From: an uncultured Neglectibacter sp.
GTDB taxonomy: Bacteria > Bacillota > Clostridia > Oscillospirales > Acutalibacteraceae
Direction of reading: 5' to 3'
DNA length: 64,000 bases
Assembly (NCBI GenBank): GCA_904419785.1
Contig: CAJFSY010000008.1
Coordinates: forward strand, 1 to 64,000
Shown: one piece after another, positions 54,878 through 63,072 of the stretch
How the letters are laid out: each line of letters starts with the position of its first letter
How positions within the stretch are numbered: position 1 is the stretch's first letter
The notes under the pieces: generated by a model
Databases searched by the model: none
Seen by the model: the letters and a program-made list of their open reading frames with translations, nothing else
Told to the model about the DNA's origin: nothing
Translations under genes and position numbers: made by a program

Positions 54878-54905
54878 GCCGTTAGCTTTTATCAAAACTA
54901 ACGGC
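54878..54905. repeat. Inverted repeat in the leader of the CofE-like gene
   Basis: GCCGTTAG ... CTAACGGC has a 12-base loop; on the minus strand it is followed after 9 bases by TTTTTT, so it may be an attenuator. The rest of the 54819-55211 gap is AT-rich with no gene I can support. Confidence 0.45.
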
Positions 54906-55211
54906 CTCCCATGAATATATTATAGCATATATTTGTCAGATTTCATGTGCTTTTTTCGAAAAAATCAGGTCGTGATTTTACTGAAAAATTTTTGTTGAAA
55001 AAAAGTAGATGATTTATGCAAAAAGTTTCTGTTTGAACAAAGGTTTAGGGTATAAAAATACACAAAAGCAAGTTGGCCTATTGTGAAAAATACCTAAAAA
55101 ACTAACGAATATCCTGGATGTTTCTACATTGCAAATGTTTAGAACTGAGTGATTTCATAAAAGCTGGTTGCATATAGGTGGAAGTGGAAATAGAAAGAAG
55201 GGAGGGGTCCG

Positions 55212-55646
55212 GTGGCCTATTCCGATGTGGAGCTTTTGGCGCGGATTATCGAGTGCGAGGCCGGAGGTGAAGGTGATACCGGCATGAGGGCAGTAGCCTG
55301 CGTGGTAATGAACCGGGTGCAGGTGGATTATGGCGAATATGGCCGGCTTCACACCATTCGGGAGGTGGTATATCAAAAAGGGCAGTTTACATGCGCCATG
55401 GAGACGGTGGGTGGACAGTATAATATACAGAATATCTACAACATGCGGCCCACCCAGGTGCACTATGACATTGCTAACTGGGCGATTGCGGGCAACCGTT
55501 TGACCAACTTGGGATTTGCCTTGTGGTTTTACAATCCATTTTCGGTCACATGCCGGGATAATTTCCCCTCGGCGGTGGGAAGGCTGGTCATCCGCTTGGG
55601 CGACCATTGCTTTTATGATCCTACCGACGCGTATGCTCTAACCTGA
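55212..55646 (+). CDS. cwlJ: Spore cortex-lytic cell wall hydrolase CwlJ-like
   Basis: It is a peptidoglycan hydrolase of the Hydrolase_2 family that degrades spore cortex during germination. GTG 55212 with GGAGGGG upstream, 144 aa. The domain starts DVELLARIIECEAGGEGDTGMRAVACVVMNRV, with the catalytic Glu in IECEAGGE, and includes GQFTCAMETVGG and ALWFYNPFS. B. subtilis CwlJ has 142 residues, no signal peptide and needs GerQ for its placement in the coat. All three fit here, since the next gene is GerQ-like. So CwlJ is preferred over SleB, which would carry an export signal. Confidence 0.88.
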   Translation: MAYSDVELLARIIECEAGGEGDTGMRAVACVVMNRVQVDYGEYGRLHTIREVVYQKGQFTCAMETVGGQYNIQNIYNMRPTQVHYDIANWAIAGNRLTNLGFALWFYNPFSVTCRDNFPSAVGRLVIRLGDHCFYDPTDAYALT

Positions 55647-55662
55647 ACAAAGGAGGGACCTT

Positions 55663-56100
55663 ATGGAAGAACGAAGAAAGAACCAGCCGGAAACATGCCA
55701 TAGCCAGATGGACCGGCTGCGGAACCGCAGCGATTTTGAAGAGCTTTCCGATGGCAGCCACCGCATGGACAATTTCAATACCCCGCCCCAGCCTGTGTTC
55801 GATTCGGAAGAGATGCGGGGTTCCATGCAGGCGATTTTGAGCCAGAACATTGGGGCTTATGTGGTGATCGAGTTTCTCATCGGCACCGAACAGATGATCC
55901 GCAAGCAGGGGATGCTGTACTTTGTGGGGAGAAGTTTCGTCACCCTATACGACGAGAGCGTAAACAATTTTATTGTGTGCGATATTTTCTCGGTAAAGTT
56001 TGTGTATTTCTACATGCCCGGAGACCGTCCCCGGTACAATTACAATCTGTTGCCGCCGGTCAGCGGCGAGCCTGGTATGGGCGGGGGAAGGATGAGGTAA
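55663..56100 (+). CDS. gerQ: Spore coat protein GerQ-like
   Basis: The product is 145 aa. The N-terminal 60 residues are polar and low complexity (ERRKNQPETCHSQMDRLRNR). Residues 62-125 resemble the GerQ domain: ILSQNIGAYVVIEFLIGTEQMIRKQGMLYFVGRSFVTLYDESVNNFIVCDIFSVKFVYFY. The last part is Gly/Met/Arg-rich. In B. subtilis GerQ is needed to place CwlJ in the spore coat and is cross-linked by transglutaminase; the two genes are neighbours there, as here (17-base gap). Context carries most of the weight of this call. Confidence 0.78.
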   Translation: MEERRKNQPETCHSQMDRLRNRSDFEELSDGSHRMDNFNTPPQPVFDSEEMRGSMQAILSQNIGAYVVIEFLIGTEQMIRKQGMLYFVGRSFVTLYDESVNNFIVCDIFSVKFVYFYMPGDRPRYNYNLLPPVSGEPGMGGGRMR

Positions 56101-56128
56101 GCTGCGGCCCTCTTACACCTAGCAATGG

Positions 56129-56166
56129 AAAAGGACACCCAAGTTTAAAACCTGGGTGTCCTTTTT
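56129..56166 (+). terminator. gerQ terminator
   Basis: AAAAGGACACCCA ... TGGGTGTCCTTTTT, 12 bp stem with T-run. Confidence 0.88.
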
Positions 56167-56187
56167 GCAGCTGGACGAAATGAAAAC

Positions 56188-56240
56188 GCTGCCCAATCCT
56201 ATCACCTTATAGGTGCGTGGGGATTGGGCAGCTGATTTTT
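56188..56240. terminator. Bidirectional hairpin terminator near pgsA end
   Basis: GCTGCCCAATCC ... GGATTGGGCAGC is a perfect 12-bp stem with an inner CACC/GGTG hairpin. It is followed by TGATTTTTC on plus and GTTTTCATTT on minus. It probably ends pgsA transcription. Confidence 0.7.
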
Positions 56241-56286
56241 CTTGTGGCTTACGCTTATTAAGGCCCAGGGCTCTGCCCGGCAAACC

Positions 56287-56312
56287 AAAAACTTTTACGA
56301 GCCTTCGGCGTT
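56287..56312 (-). repeat. Interspersed short repeat, copy C
   Basis: On the minus strand AACGCCGAAGGCTCGTAAAA, then GTTTTT. It matches the heads of the repeats at 9648 and 15707 and touches the pgsA stop codon. Confidence 0.5.
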
Positions 56313-56869
56313 TAGCCTTTTATCACATCAATGTTGTCCTTGATATAAATCACACCGGAAATAACGGTGAAGATCGTAGCGATGACGATCAACACATGGC
56401 CGATGATGACAGCCGGTGTTTGGAAAGCAGGGACGAAAGTGGCGATATACTGGAACAGCAAGATGGCGATGATCGCCACCATTTGGGAGATGGTTTTCAG
56501 CTTGCCCCAGTTGTTGGCCGCAATGACCCGGCCTTGTTCCACCGCCAGCAGACGGATAGAGGTGATGGCGAATTCCCGGATCATGATCAAGATCACGCAG
56601 ACCGTAAAGGCCAGATCCAACTTCACCAGACAGATCAGCGCCGAGATCACAAGGATCTTGTCCGCCAAGGGGTCCATCAGCTTGCCGAAATTGGTGATCA
56701 GGTTGTCGCGCCGGGCGATCTTGCCGTCAAGATGGTCTGTGTAAGATGCCCCGCAAAATAAGATCAAAGCGAACAAATACCGGTGAGGTACAAACTCCGC
56801 CAGCATAAAGAACACGAAAAAGGGTACGATGCAGATGCGCAGTACCGTTAGCTTGTTGGGTAGATTCAT
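56312..56869 (-). CDS. pgsA: CDP-diacylglycerol-glycerol-3-phosphate 3-phosphatidyltransferase
   Basis: It makes phosphatidylglycerol phosphate from CDP-diacylglycerol and glycerol-3-phosphate in the membrane. The product is 185 aa with about six helices. The CDP-alcohol phosphotransferase signature D-G-x2-A-R-x8-G-x3-D-x3-D is clear as DGKIARRDNLITNFGKLMDPLADK. It starts MNLPNKLTVLRICIVPFFV. It follows rimO with a 16-base gap, in one operon. The rimO-pgsA order is common in Bacillota. Confidence 0.95.
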   Translation of the reverse strand: MNLPNKLTVLRICIVPFFVFFMLAEFVPHRYLFALILFCGASYTDHLDGKIARRDNLITNFGKLMDPLADKILVISALICLVKLDLAFTVCVILIMIREFAITSIRLLAVEQGRVIAANNWGKLKTISQMVAIIAILLFQYIATFVPAFQTPAVIIGHVLIVIATIFTVISGVIYIKDNIDVIKG

Positions 56870-56885
56870 GTTGCCGTCCCCTTTC

Positions 56886-58220
56886 TCAGTCCGCCAGTTC
56901 GCCGGTAAGGTCGCAGTCCATGCATTCGGTGATCTGCACCTTTACAAAGCTGCCAAGCTGGGGCCGTTTCCCGTTGGTGGTGAAAAACACCTTGCCGTCG
57001 ATATCCGGCGCGTCACGATAAGAACGGCCGAACCAGCATTCGGCGTAACGGTCGAAACCTTCCACCAGCACCTCCAAGGTCTGGCCAATGAGCTCCTGGC
57101 CCTGGGCGTCCATAATGTCCATCTGGTCCCCCATTAGAATCTCCGCCCGGTGTTCTTTCACTTCCTCGTCCACCTGGTTCGGCAGTTCCGCCGCGGGAGT
57201 ATCTTCCTCCTGGGAGTAGGCGAAACAGCCCAAACGCTCAAAGCGCACGTCTTTCACAAATTCCGCCAGCTCTGTGAAATCTTCCTCTGTCTCCCCGGGG
57301 AACCCGGTGATCAGGGTGGTGCGCAGGACCACGCCCGGCACCTTCTCCCGAATCTTGTTCATCAGGGTGGTAAGGCTCTGACGGTCGCCCCGGCGGTTCA
57401 TGGCCTTTAAAATGGGACCGGAAGCGTGCTGCAAGGGGATGTCCATATACTTGACGATCTTTTCTTCCCGGGCCATCACGTCCAACAGTTCGTCGGTGAT
57501 GGAATCGGGATAGCAGTAGAGCACCCGCAGCCAGTGGAGCCCGTCGATCTTGCACAGCCGTTCCATCAGGGCAGCCAGGGAGTATTTTCCGTACAGGTCG
57601 ATGCCGTACCGAGTGGTGTCCTGGGCGATGAGGATCAGCTCTTTGGCCCCGTTTTCCACCAGGTTCCGGCATTCTTCCTCGATGCTCTCCATGGGCCGGC
57701 TGCGGTAGCCGCCACGGATCAGGGGGATGGCGCAATAAGAGCACCGGTTGTCACAGCCCTCGGCGATCTTTACATAGGCGAAGTAGCTGGGGGTCGTCAG
57801 TTCCCGGTCGCCGCACAGGGGCATTTGTCCTTTCTCTGGGAAAGATTCCACAAAAGAGTTTTCTTCCATCATCTTTTTCAAGTTCTCGGCGATGTTTCCG
57901 TTGGCGCCGATGCCCAGCACCGCGTCCAATTCGGGCAGCTCTTTGTGCATCTCCTGCTGATAGCGTTCCGCCAGGCAGCCGGTGACCACCAGCTTTTTGA
58001 TCTTGCCTTCTTTTTTCAGCTGGGCCAGTTCCAAAATCTCCTCAATGGATTCTTTTTTGGCGCTTTCGATAAAGCCGCAGGTGTTCACAATGGCGATGTC
58101 CGCCATGGCAGCGTCGTCCACCGTTTCGAACCCGGCGTTTTTCAGGGACGCCATCAGTACTTCCCCGTCCACTTGGTTTTTGGCGCAGCCCAGGCTGACC
58201 ATGCCTACTTTTATTGCCAT
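56886..58220 (-). CDS. rimO: Ribosomal protein S12 methylthiotransferase RimO
   Basis: It adds a methylthio group to an aspartate of ribosomal protein S12, using two iron-sulfur clusters and SAM. The product is 444 aa. The N-terminal UPF0004 domain has cysteines in VSLGCAKNQVDGE, NTCGFIESAKKES and VTGCLAERY. The radical SAM motif is CDNRCSYCAIPLIRGGYRSRP. The C-terminal TRAM domain (about residues 380-440) closes it. RimO is set apart from MiaB by the MVSLGCAKNQVDGE start and the SYCAIPLIRG spacing. It lies upstream of pgsA. Confidence 0.95.
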   Translation of the reverse strand: MAIKVGMVSLGCAKNQVDGEVLMASLKNAGFETVDDAAMADIAIVNTCGFIESAKKESIEEILELAQLKKEGKIKKLVVTGCLAERYQQEMHKELPELDAVLGIGANGNIAENLKKMMEENSFVESFPEKGQMPLCGDRELTTPSYFAYVKIAEGCDNRCSYCAIPLIRGGYRSRPMESIEEECRNLVENGAKELILIAQDTTRYGIDLYGKYSLAALMERLCKIDGLHWLRVLYCYPDSITDELLDVMAREEKIVKYMDIPLQHASGPILKAMNRRGDRQSLTTLMNKIREKVPGVVLRTTLITGFPGETEEDFTELAEFVKDVRFERLGCFAYSQEEDTPAAELPNQVDEEVKEHRAEILMGDQMDIMDAQGQELIGQTLEVLVEGFDRYAECWFGRSYRDAPDIDGKVFFTTNGKRPQLGSFVKVQITECMDCDLTGELAD

Positions 58221-58241
58221 GAATCTCTTCCTTCCTAATTT

Positions 58242-58769
58242 TTAAGAAAATTGCCGTCGGCCTTGCAGATACTCTTCCAGCCTTCGGTAAAACTCCTGTT
58301 CATCACCAGCAGGGCACAAGAAAGGGGCTACTTTCCCTGCTACGGCTTCCCAGTCTTTCAAGGGCATCCACCGGGCGGCGTCGGTCTCTTCCGGCTGAAA
58401 TTGGATATCTTCGATCTTAACATCCCGGGTCAGGGCAAAAATGTCGAAATGACAGTCTGTGCGCCGGTCCTCCCGCAAAAGCAGGGTGAATTCTTCCGGT
58501 TTTGCAACGAGCCCTGTTTCTTCCCGCAGTTCCCGCTGGATGGCCTGCAAAGGGGTCTCTCCAGAGCGGGCCGCGCCGCCGGTATTTTCCCAGTAACCGG
58601 GGCAGGCAGCCTTTTCCTTGGCCCGGCGGGTGAGGAGCACTTCCCCGTGGCTGTTCAAAATGACCACGATCACCGCCAGATGGTAGGTGCCTTCCGGCAA
58701 GGGTTCGCCCCGTGGGTGGGTGCGGCCCAGGGGGATTCGGTTTTCATCGTATAGATCCCAAAGTTCCAT
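58242..58769 (-). CDS. NUDIX hydrolase
   Basis: The product is 175 aa. The NUDIX box is GAARSGETPLQAIQRELREETG. The N-terminal part ELWDLYDENRIPLGRTHPRGEPLPEGTYHLAVIVVILNSHGEVLLTRRAKEKAACPGYWENTG resembles the IDI-like/YfcD NUDIX branch. Substrate is unknown; a pyrophosphate-linked compound is expected. It lies 21 bases upstream of rimO and may be read with it. Confidence 0.86.
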   Translation of the reverse strand: MELWDLYDENRIPLGRTHPRGEPLPEGTYHLAVIVVILNSHGEVLLTRRAKEKAACPGYWENTGGAARSGETPLQAIQRELREETGLVAKPEEFTLLLREDRRTDCHFDIFALTRDVKIEDIQFQPEETDAARWMPLKDWEAVAGKVAPFLCPAGDEQEFYRRLEEYLQGRRQFS

Positions 58770-58847
58770 GGGCAGTTCCTCTTTTCAGGGAGAAAGAACA
58801 GCGTTTCCAGCTCCCGATAAATTTAACTATAATTAAACCATAAAACG

Positions 58848-58877
58848 CAAAAAACCGCAAGCCTTACGCCTGCGGTT
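58848..58877 (-). terminator. Terminator of the DUF3842 transcript
   Basis: AACCGCA ... TGCGGTT with TTTTTT following on the minus strand. It lies 60 bases after the DUF3842 stop. Confidence 0.72.
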
Positions 58878-58935
58878 CCCGTTTCCATATATTAGACGCT
58901 GCAACTCTGGAAACGTTACACCTTTCTGAAAAAAT

Positions 58936-59358
58936 TTACTCTTCTTTCAACAATTCTTCCGCGGCCAGCACGGCCAGCCGGACATATTCCCCCAAAGGAA
59001 GCTGGGTGACGCCCACCACAGTGACCGAGCAGCGGTTTACCGGGATCAGCAGTTTTTGAGCGGGGCTTTCAGACACAGCCGCCGCCATGGCAGGGGTGAT
59101 CTCCCCTAAAAGGGCGTTGGCGGTGAGGATGCCCATAGGCCCGGTAATGATATCCGCTGTGGGGGCGTTGACCACCACGGGGTTTTCTCCAGTGGCGGCA
59201 GCATCGGCCCCGGCTTTCAGCATGGCGGCGGTAGCTGCGGAATTTGCCCCTATGGCAATGATCTCAGCAGGCAGAGCGGCTGCTTTGCATTGGGCCACCA
59301 AAGCTGCGCCCATCCGTCCACCCTGGCCGTCGATCACCAAAATTCGTTTTTGCTTCAT
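58936..59358 (-). CDS. DUF3842 family protein
   Basis: The product is 140 aa, soluble. It starts with a Rossmann-like nucleotide-binding motif, ILVIDGQGGRMGAALVAQC (residues 6-24), then IIAIGANSAATAAMLKAGADAAATGENPVVVN, GPMGILTANALLGEITPAMAAAV and a C-terminal LAAEELLKEE. This is the full pattern of the clostridial DUF3842 family. Its function is unknown; the fold looks like a small sensor or NAD-binding module. It starts the run of three leftward genes with the GerMN-like and YihY genes upstream. Confidence 0.82.
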   Translation of the reverse strand: MKQKRILVIDGQGGRMGAALVAQCKAAALPAEIIAIGANSAATAAMLKAGADAAATGENPVVVNAPTADIITGPMGILTANALLGEITPAMAAAVSESPAQKLLIPVNRCSVTVVGVTQLPLGEYVRLAVLAAEELLKEE

Positions 59359-59379
59359 AGGAAAAACCTCATCTTTCTG

Positions 59380-60621
59380 TTAAGGCGCCCGGTAATCCGT
59401 CTCCACGGTGCGGGTGACAGGAAGTTCCTGGCCTAAAAAATCTTGGGCGGTATGGCCTTCTACCGTCAGTTCTTCTCCACCGCAGCGGAAAAACAATTCA
59501 TCGGGATGGCAATAGGCTTCAAAGGTGGCAACCATAGCTTGCAGCATACGAAGGCCCTCCTCTCCCGAAAGGGAGGATGCTTGCTCTGAAAATTCCACAG
59601 TCAGGGTAAGGGTGTCCCCGTGGGTGTAAGTGACTGTGCTCCCTTCCTGGGACTCCGTGCCATGGTCGTCTATGTTTACATAAAGCAGAGAAGTCCCTGC
59701 CGGTGCGCCGCCCAACAGCACCATTTGCCGCAAGATCTGTTCCAGGTCGCCGGGGGTGTTATGGACGATATACTCCATAAAGCCTTCCTCCTCCGGGACG
59801 AACACGGACACATCTCCCACCCACTGGGCAGGTTCCTGCTGAGAGGCGTTGCCATAGATCTCCGAAGCTACCACGCCTTCTATGGGTTGAGTGGGTTCAT
59901 AAGGGGCGCCGCTGAACCAGCCGTATTCCACCCCAAAATAAGCTGCAACGGCAATGGCCACCACGCCTAAAGCCAGGAAGGGGATGAGGGTATCCATCAC
60001 CCGGCGGGTGCGGCGGTAGCGCTGGCGCAGGACGAATCCGGCCCCGCTTTGCTGGGTGAGGAATTCTGCCCACACTTTTCCCAAAGTATCCTCCCCAGGC
60101 GTGATGGCTTCTAAATTGGTCCGGGCCTGAGCGGCGGTGATACCCGCTTTTTTCAGGGCGGTATCCGCCAAACGCTGGGCCCGCGTGGGGGAGGTGCCCA
60201 GCACACGGGCAGTCTCTTCCGGCGAAAGCCCCATCCGTTCCCGGCAGAACAAAGCACTGCGCAGCGGAAGCCGCAGGCGCAGCATAGCCCGCAGAGGGTC
60301 CGTTAAAGAAAAGGAAAGCACCGCCCGGGGGCTTTCCTCCTGGGAAGGGGATTTCTTCCGCTTTTTCCGTTTGGGCCGGTGAAGGGAATCGTCCCCGCAG
60401 GTCTGATACCCTGCCCGGAGAAGTCCCTCTTTCCCGGCGGAAACCATTTCCCACAACCGAGGGGAAGAAGCGATGTCGCACAGGGCGGATACCATCAAAT
60501 CCGCAGCATGGGCGGGGCGTCCCGCCTGTAAGTAGCACAGGGCGAACAAGTCCGCCCCGAATTGGTCGTAAAGTTCCTTGAGCCGGTGAAGGTCCGGTGA
60601 GAAAGTTGCCAAAAGGCTCAC
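59380..60621 (-). CDS. Sigma-70-like N-terminal region fused to a transmembrane helix and GerMN-like domain
   Basis: The product is 413 aa. Residues 1-170 resemble a degenerate ECF sigma factor: LYDQFGADLFALCYLQAGRPAHAADLM (region 2-like) and MGLSPEETARVLGTSPTRAQRLADTALKKAG (region 4 HTH-like). A transmembrane helix (VMDTLIPFLALGVVAIAVAAYFGV) is at about residues 210-232. The exterior C-terminal part (about 255-400) has the GerMN-type pattern: EYIVHNTPGDLEQILRQMVLLGGAPAGTSLLYVNIDD and LQAMVATFEAYCHPDELFFRCGGEELTV. I do not know a named family with this order. It may link a membrane or spore-surface signal to transcription. ATGA overlap with the YihY gene shows coupling. Confidence 0.6.
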   Translation of the reverse strand: MSLLATFSPDLHRLKELYDQFGADLFALCYLQAGRPAHAADLMVSALCDIASSPRLWEMVSAGKEGLLRAGYQTCGDDSLHRPKRKKRKKSPSQEESPRAVLSFSLTDPLRAMLRLRLPLRSALFCRERMGLSPEETARVLGTSPTRAQRLADTALKKAGITAAQARTNLEAITPGEDTLGKVWAEFLTQQSGAGFVLRQRYRRTRRVMDTLIPFLALGVVAIAVAAYFGVEYGWFSGAPYEPTQPIEGVVASEIYGNASQQEPAQWVGDVSVFVPEEEGFMEYIVHNTPGDLEQILRQMVLLGGAPAGTSLLYVNIDDHGTESQEGSTVTYTHGDTLTLTVEFSEQASSLSGEEGLRMLQAMVATFEAYCHPDELFFRCGGEELTVEGHTAQDFLGQELPVTRTVETDYRAP

Positions 60622-61523
60622 TCCTTCTTAATGGGTCTCCCGGGAGAACGCTTGCCGCGTTCCCGGCGTTTGCGCTGGCGGCGCTTTTTTAGTTTTTTCC
60701 CTAAATTGTGCAGGTCTGTGCCGATGCCGCTGGTTTCCAGCCACATGCTCACTTCCGCCCCCAAAAACATGATATACATGCAAAAGAACAGCCAAAACAT
60801 CAGGATGACCAAGGTGGCAAGGCTGCCGTAAATGGAGAAATCCGAAAAGTTCTCCACAAAAATAGAAAAGAAGTAGGAGAACAAGACCCATCCCGCGGCG
60901 CTGAAAGCGGCGCCTGCCACATTGTGCAGAAACTTGGCCCGGCGGCGGGGCACCCCGCTGTAAAGCAGGATGAAAAACAAAAACAGCATGATGAAGCCCG
61001 CCAGGGATTTGAAGTTGATAAGAATGGAAGCTACAAACGTGGAAGACTTGGAAAGCAGAAAGCGATAAATCGTGGTGCCAAACACCAGCAGCGCCGCCGC
61101 CACAATCAGTACTGCAGCGAAGGCGAACACATACAGCACGGCAATTATCCGCAAGTGGATATAGCCCCGTGTCTCAGGGGTTTCAAAAATCTGGTCCAGG
61201 CCCTTGATGATGGCCAGCATCCCCATGGAAGAGGACCACACCGCCGCGATCACCGCTACAGGCAGCACACCGCTGGAATGAAGGGGGTCCGGCAGCAGGG
61301 AGCTGAGATAGGCCGCCACACTGTCGGGAAAGACTCCCAAGGCTGCTTCGATCAGCGTTACGCCGTCGGAAAAGTGGATTTGCTGCATCAGCGTTAAAAG
61401 GAACGCCACAAAGGGCAGGAAGGAGATCAGCAGGAAAAAAGCCCCGTGGGCGGCGGTGGAATCCAGCCGGTCCCGTTCGACACGGCTCAGGAACCAGCCC
61501 ACATGCTTTTTTAAAAGCTTCAT
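60618..61523 (-). CDS. YihY/BrkB family membrane protein
   Basis: The product is 301 aa with about six membrane helices. Family features are LDSTAAHGAFFLLISFLPFVAFLLTLMQQI, a helix pair from 85-130 with VWSSSMGMLAIIKGLDQIFE, and LVILMFWLFFCMYIMFLGAEV before the end. The C-terminus is basic (KKRRQRKRRERGKRSPGRPIKKE). Function is unknown. Despite old annotations it is not RNase BN. It is the first gene of the coupled YihY-GerMN pair. AGGAGG precedes the ATG. Confidence 0.88.
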   Translation of the reverse strand: MKLLKKHVGWFLSRVERDRLDSTAAHGAFFLLISFLPFVAFLLTLMQQIHFSDGVTLIEAALGVFPDSVAAYLSSLLPDPLHSSGVLPVAVIAAVWSSSMGMLAIIKGLDQIFETPETRGYIHLRIIAVLYVFAFAAVLIVAAALLVFGTTIYRFLLSKSSTFVASILINFKSLAGFIMLFLFFILLYSGVPRRRAKFLHNVAGAAFSAAGWVLFSYFFSIFVENFSDFSIYGSLATLVILMFWLFFCMYIMFLGAEVSMWLETSGIGTDLHNLGKKLKKRRQRKRRERGKRSPGRPIKKE

Positions 61524-61612
61524 GGACTTCCTCCTTTATATAATAGGATGAAAAAGTGAGAGGGACCGCTTTTTCTTATCTTACCACAAATAGGGGTGGT
61601 TTACCAGAGTGA

Positions 61613-61915
61613 GACACAAGGAATAACGATCCCATGACCTTCCTGGATCTGTGGGTGACCGGTGGCGGCAACAACCAGACCGGCTGGGGCAACGAGGAGT
61701 ATGACTCCCTCATTGAGCAAGCCACAAACGAGTTGGATGTAGAAGCCCGTCAGGAAATGTTCTACCGCTGCGAAGAAATCCTTTTTGAGGAATATCCCAT
61801 CCTCCCCACTTATTGGAGAGCCGATTCTTATTCCTATAACACCGATAAGATTGTGGGCGGCGAACGGATCACCACCTTCCAGACCAAGTTCTTCTGGGCT
61901 GAAGTGGCCGGATAA
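61613..61915 (+). pseudogene. C-terminal fragment of an oligopeptide-binding protein (SBP_bac_5)
   Basis: The frame opens after a stop at 61610 and reads DTRNNDPMTFLDLWVTGGGN, then QTGWGNEEYDSLIEQATNELD and PILPTYWRADSYSYNT. This is the last 100 residues of a family-5 extracellular binding protein of OppA/DppA type. The remaining 400 or more residues, with signal and lipobox, are missing. The permease genes follow in the normal order, so the gene has lost its front part by a deletion or rearrangement just after the YihY region. ATG 61634 has no good ribosome site. Confidence 0.8.
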
Positions 61916-61960
61916 TGTAAGTTCGCTGTAAGAAAAAAGTCTTTCACCGCAAATACGCAG

Positions 61961-61983
61961 GCGAGGGCGCTTTGTGTCCTCGC
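61961..61983 (+). other. Intercistronic hairpin between SBP remnant and dppB
   Basis: GCGAGG-GCGCTTTGTGT-CCTCGC. Such stems commonly protect the 3' end of the abundant SBP message. The 61921-62129 gap holds nothing else I can support. Confidence 0.45.
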
Positions 61984-62129
61984 TTGCGAGCATTTTAGAG
62001 GTTCTTCTCTGGGAAGGTCCCAAGGGAATGGGGAACGCGCTCCTTTCCCAACGCGGCGTGGGCGTTTTCACCAAAGCACGCGATAAGGAATTTGAATAAA
62101 ACGATTGTTGGAAAGGAGGAATCCGCCGT

Positions 62130-63068
62130 ATGTTCAAGTATGTGTTAAAACGTGTGGGGTATGCCGTGGTCACTTTGTTCGTGCTGGTCACCCTTACGTT
62201 CTTTATGCAGAGATTGTTACCCGGCGATCCTTTTGTGGGCGATAAAAACCTGCCCGAGGCCACCATGGAGGCGCTTCGCGCCAAATATGGGTTGGATCAA
62301 CCGGTGTGGGTGCAATACTTGATGTATCTCGGCAACTGCCTGCATGGAGATTTAGGCATTTCCCTGCAAAATAACCGTCCTGTCACAGCTATTATTAGCG
62401 AGTCCTTTGTGGTCTCCTTTGATGTGGGTATGCGGGCGATTATCTTCGCGTTTATCCTGGGCGTGCTTTTGGGCACGGTGGCCGCTATCAAACGGGGCCG
62501 TCCCGTGGATACCATCTGCATGTTCGTGGCCTTGATCGGCGTTTCAGTGCCCAGCTTTATTGTGGGTTCTATCCTCCAATATTTCCTTGGTTTGCAGCTG
62601 ACCCGTGCGGCAGGTACGGCTATTTTCGCCACCACCGGCTGGGGGGCTATGAATTCCAAGATTTTGCCGGTGTTTGCTTTGGGCTTCGGCTCTTTGGCGC
62701 AGATCTCCCGGTTGACCCGTACTTCTATGTTGGACGTACTGGGCCAGGATTACATCAAAACGGCTAAAGCAAAAGGGCTTTCCCAGCCCGCCATTATTTG
62801 GAAGCATGCTTTGCGCAACGCTATTATGCCTGTGGTCACGGTGCTTGGTCCCATCACCGCCGGCGTTTTGACCGGCGCCTTTGTGGTGGAGAACATCTTC
62901 GCCATCCCGGGCCTGGGCCGCTATTTCGTGCAGAGCATTCAAAACCTGGATTACACCATGATTTCCGGCACCACCATTTTCTACGGGGCGTTTTTGATCC
63001 TGGCCAACCTGGTGGTGGACCTGGTATATGGCGTCATCGATCCGAGAGTCAAGCTGCAGGAGGGATAA
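62130..63068 (+). CDS. Peptide/nickel ABC transporter permease (DppB/OppB type)
   Basis: The product is 312 aa and spans the membrane six times. It starts MFKYVLKRVGYAVVTLFVLVTLTFFMQRLLPGDPF, the typical OppB/DppB start. The EAA motif is around residues 200-225, DYIKTAKAKGLSQPAIIWKHALRNA. The C-terminus is YGVIDPRVKLQEG. GGAAAGGAGG precedes the ATG. It would work with the following DppC-like permease and ATPases outside the window. Its binding protein is a remnant. Confidence 0.93.
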   Translation: MFKYVLKRVGYAVVTLFVLVTLTFFMQRLLPGDPFVGDKNLPEATMEALRAKYGLDQPVWVQYLMYLGNCLHGDLGISLQNNRPVTAIISESFVVSFDVGMRAIIFAFILGVLLGTVAAIKRGRPVDTICMFVALIGVSVPSFIVGSILQYFLGLQLTRAAGTAIFATTGWGAMNSKILPVFALGFGSLAQISRLTRTSMLDVLGQDYIKTAKAKGLSQPAIIWKHALRNAIMPVVTVLGPITAGVLTGAFVVENIFAIPGLGRYFVQSIQNLDYTMISGTTIFYGAFLILANLVVDLVYGVIDPRVKLQEG

Positions 63069-63072
63069 CCAC

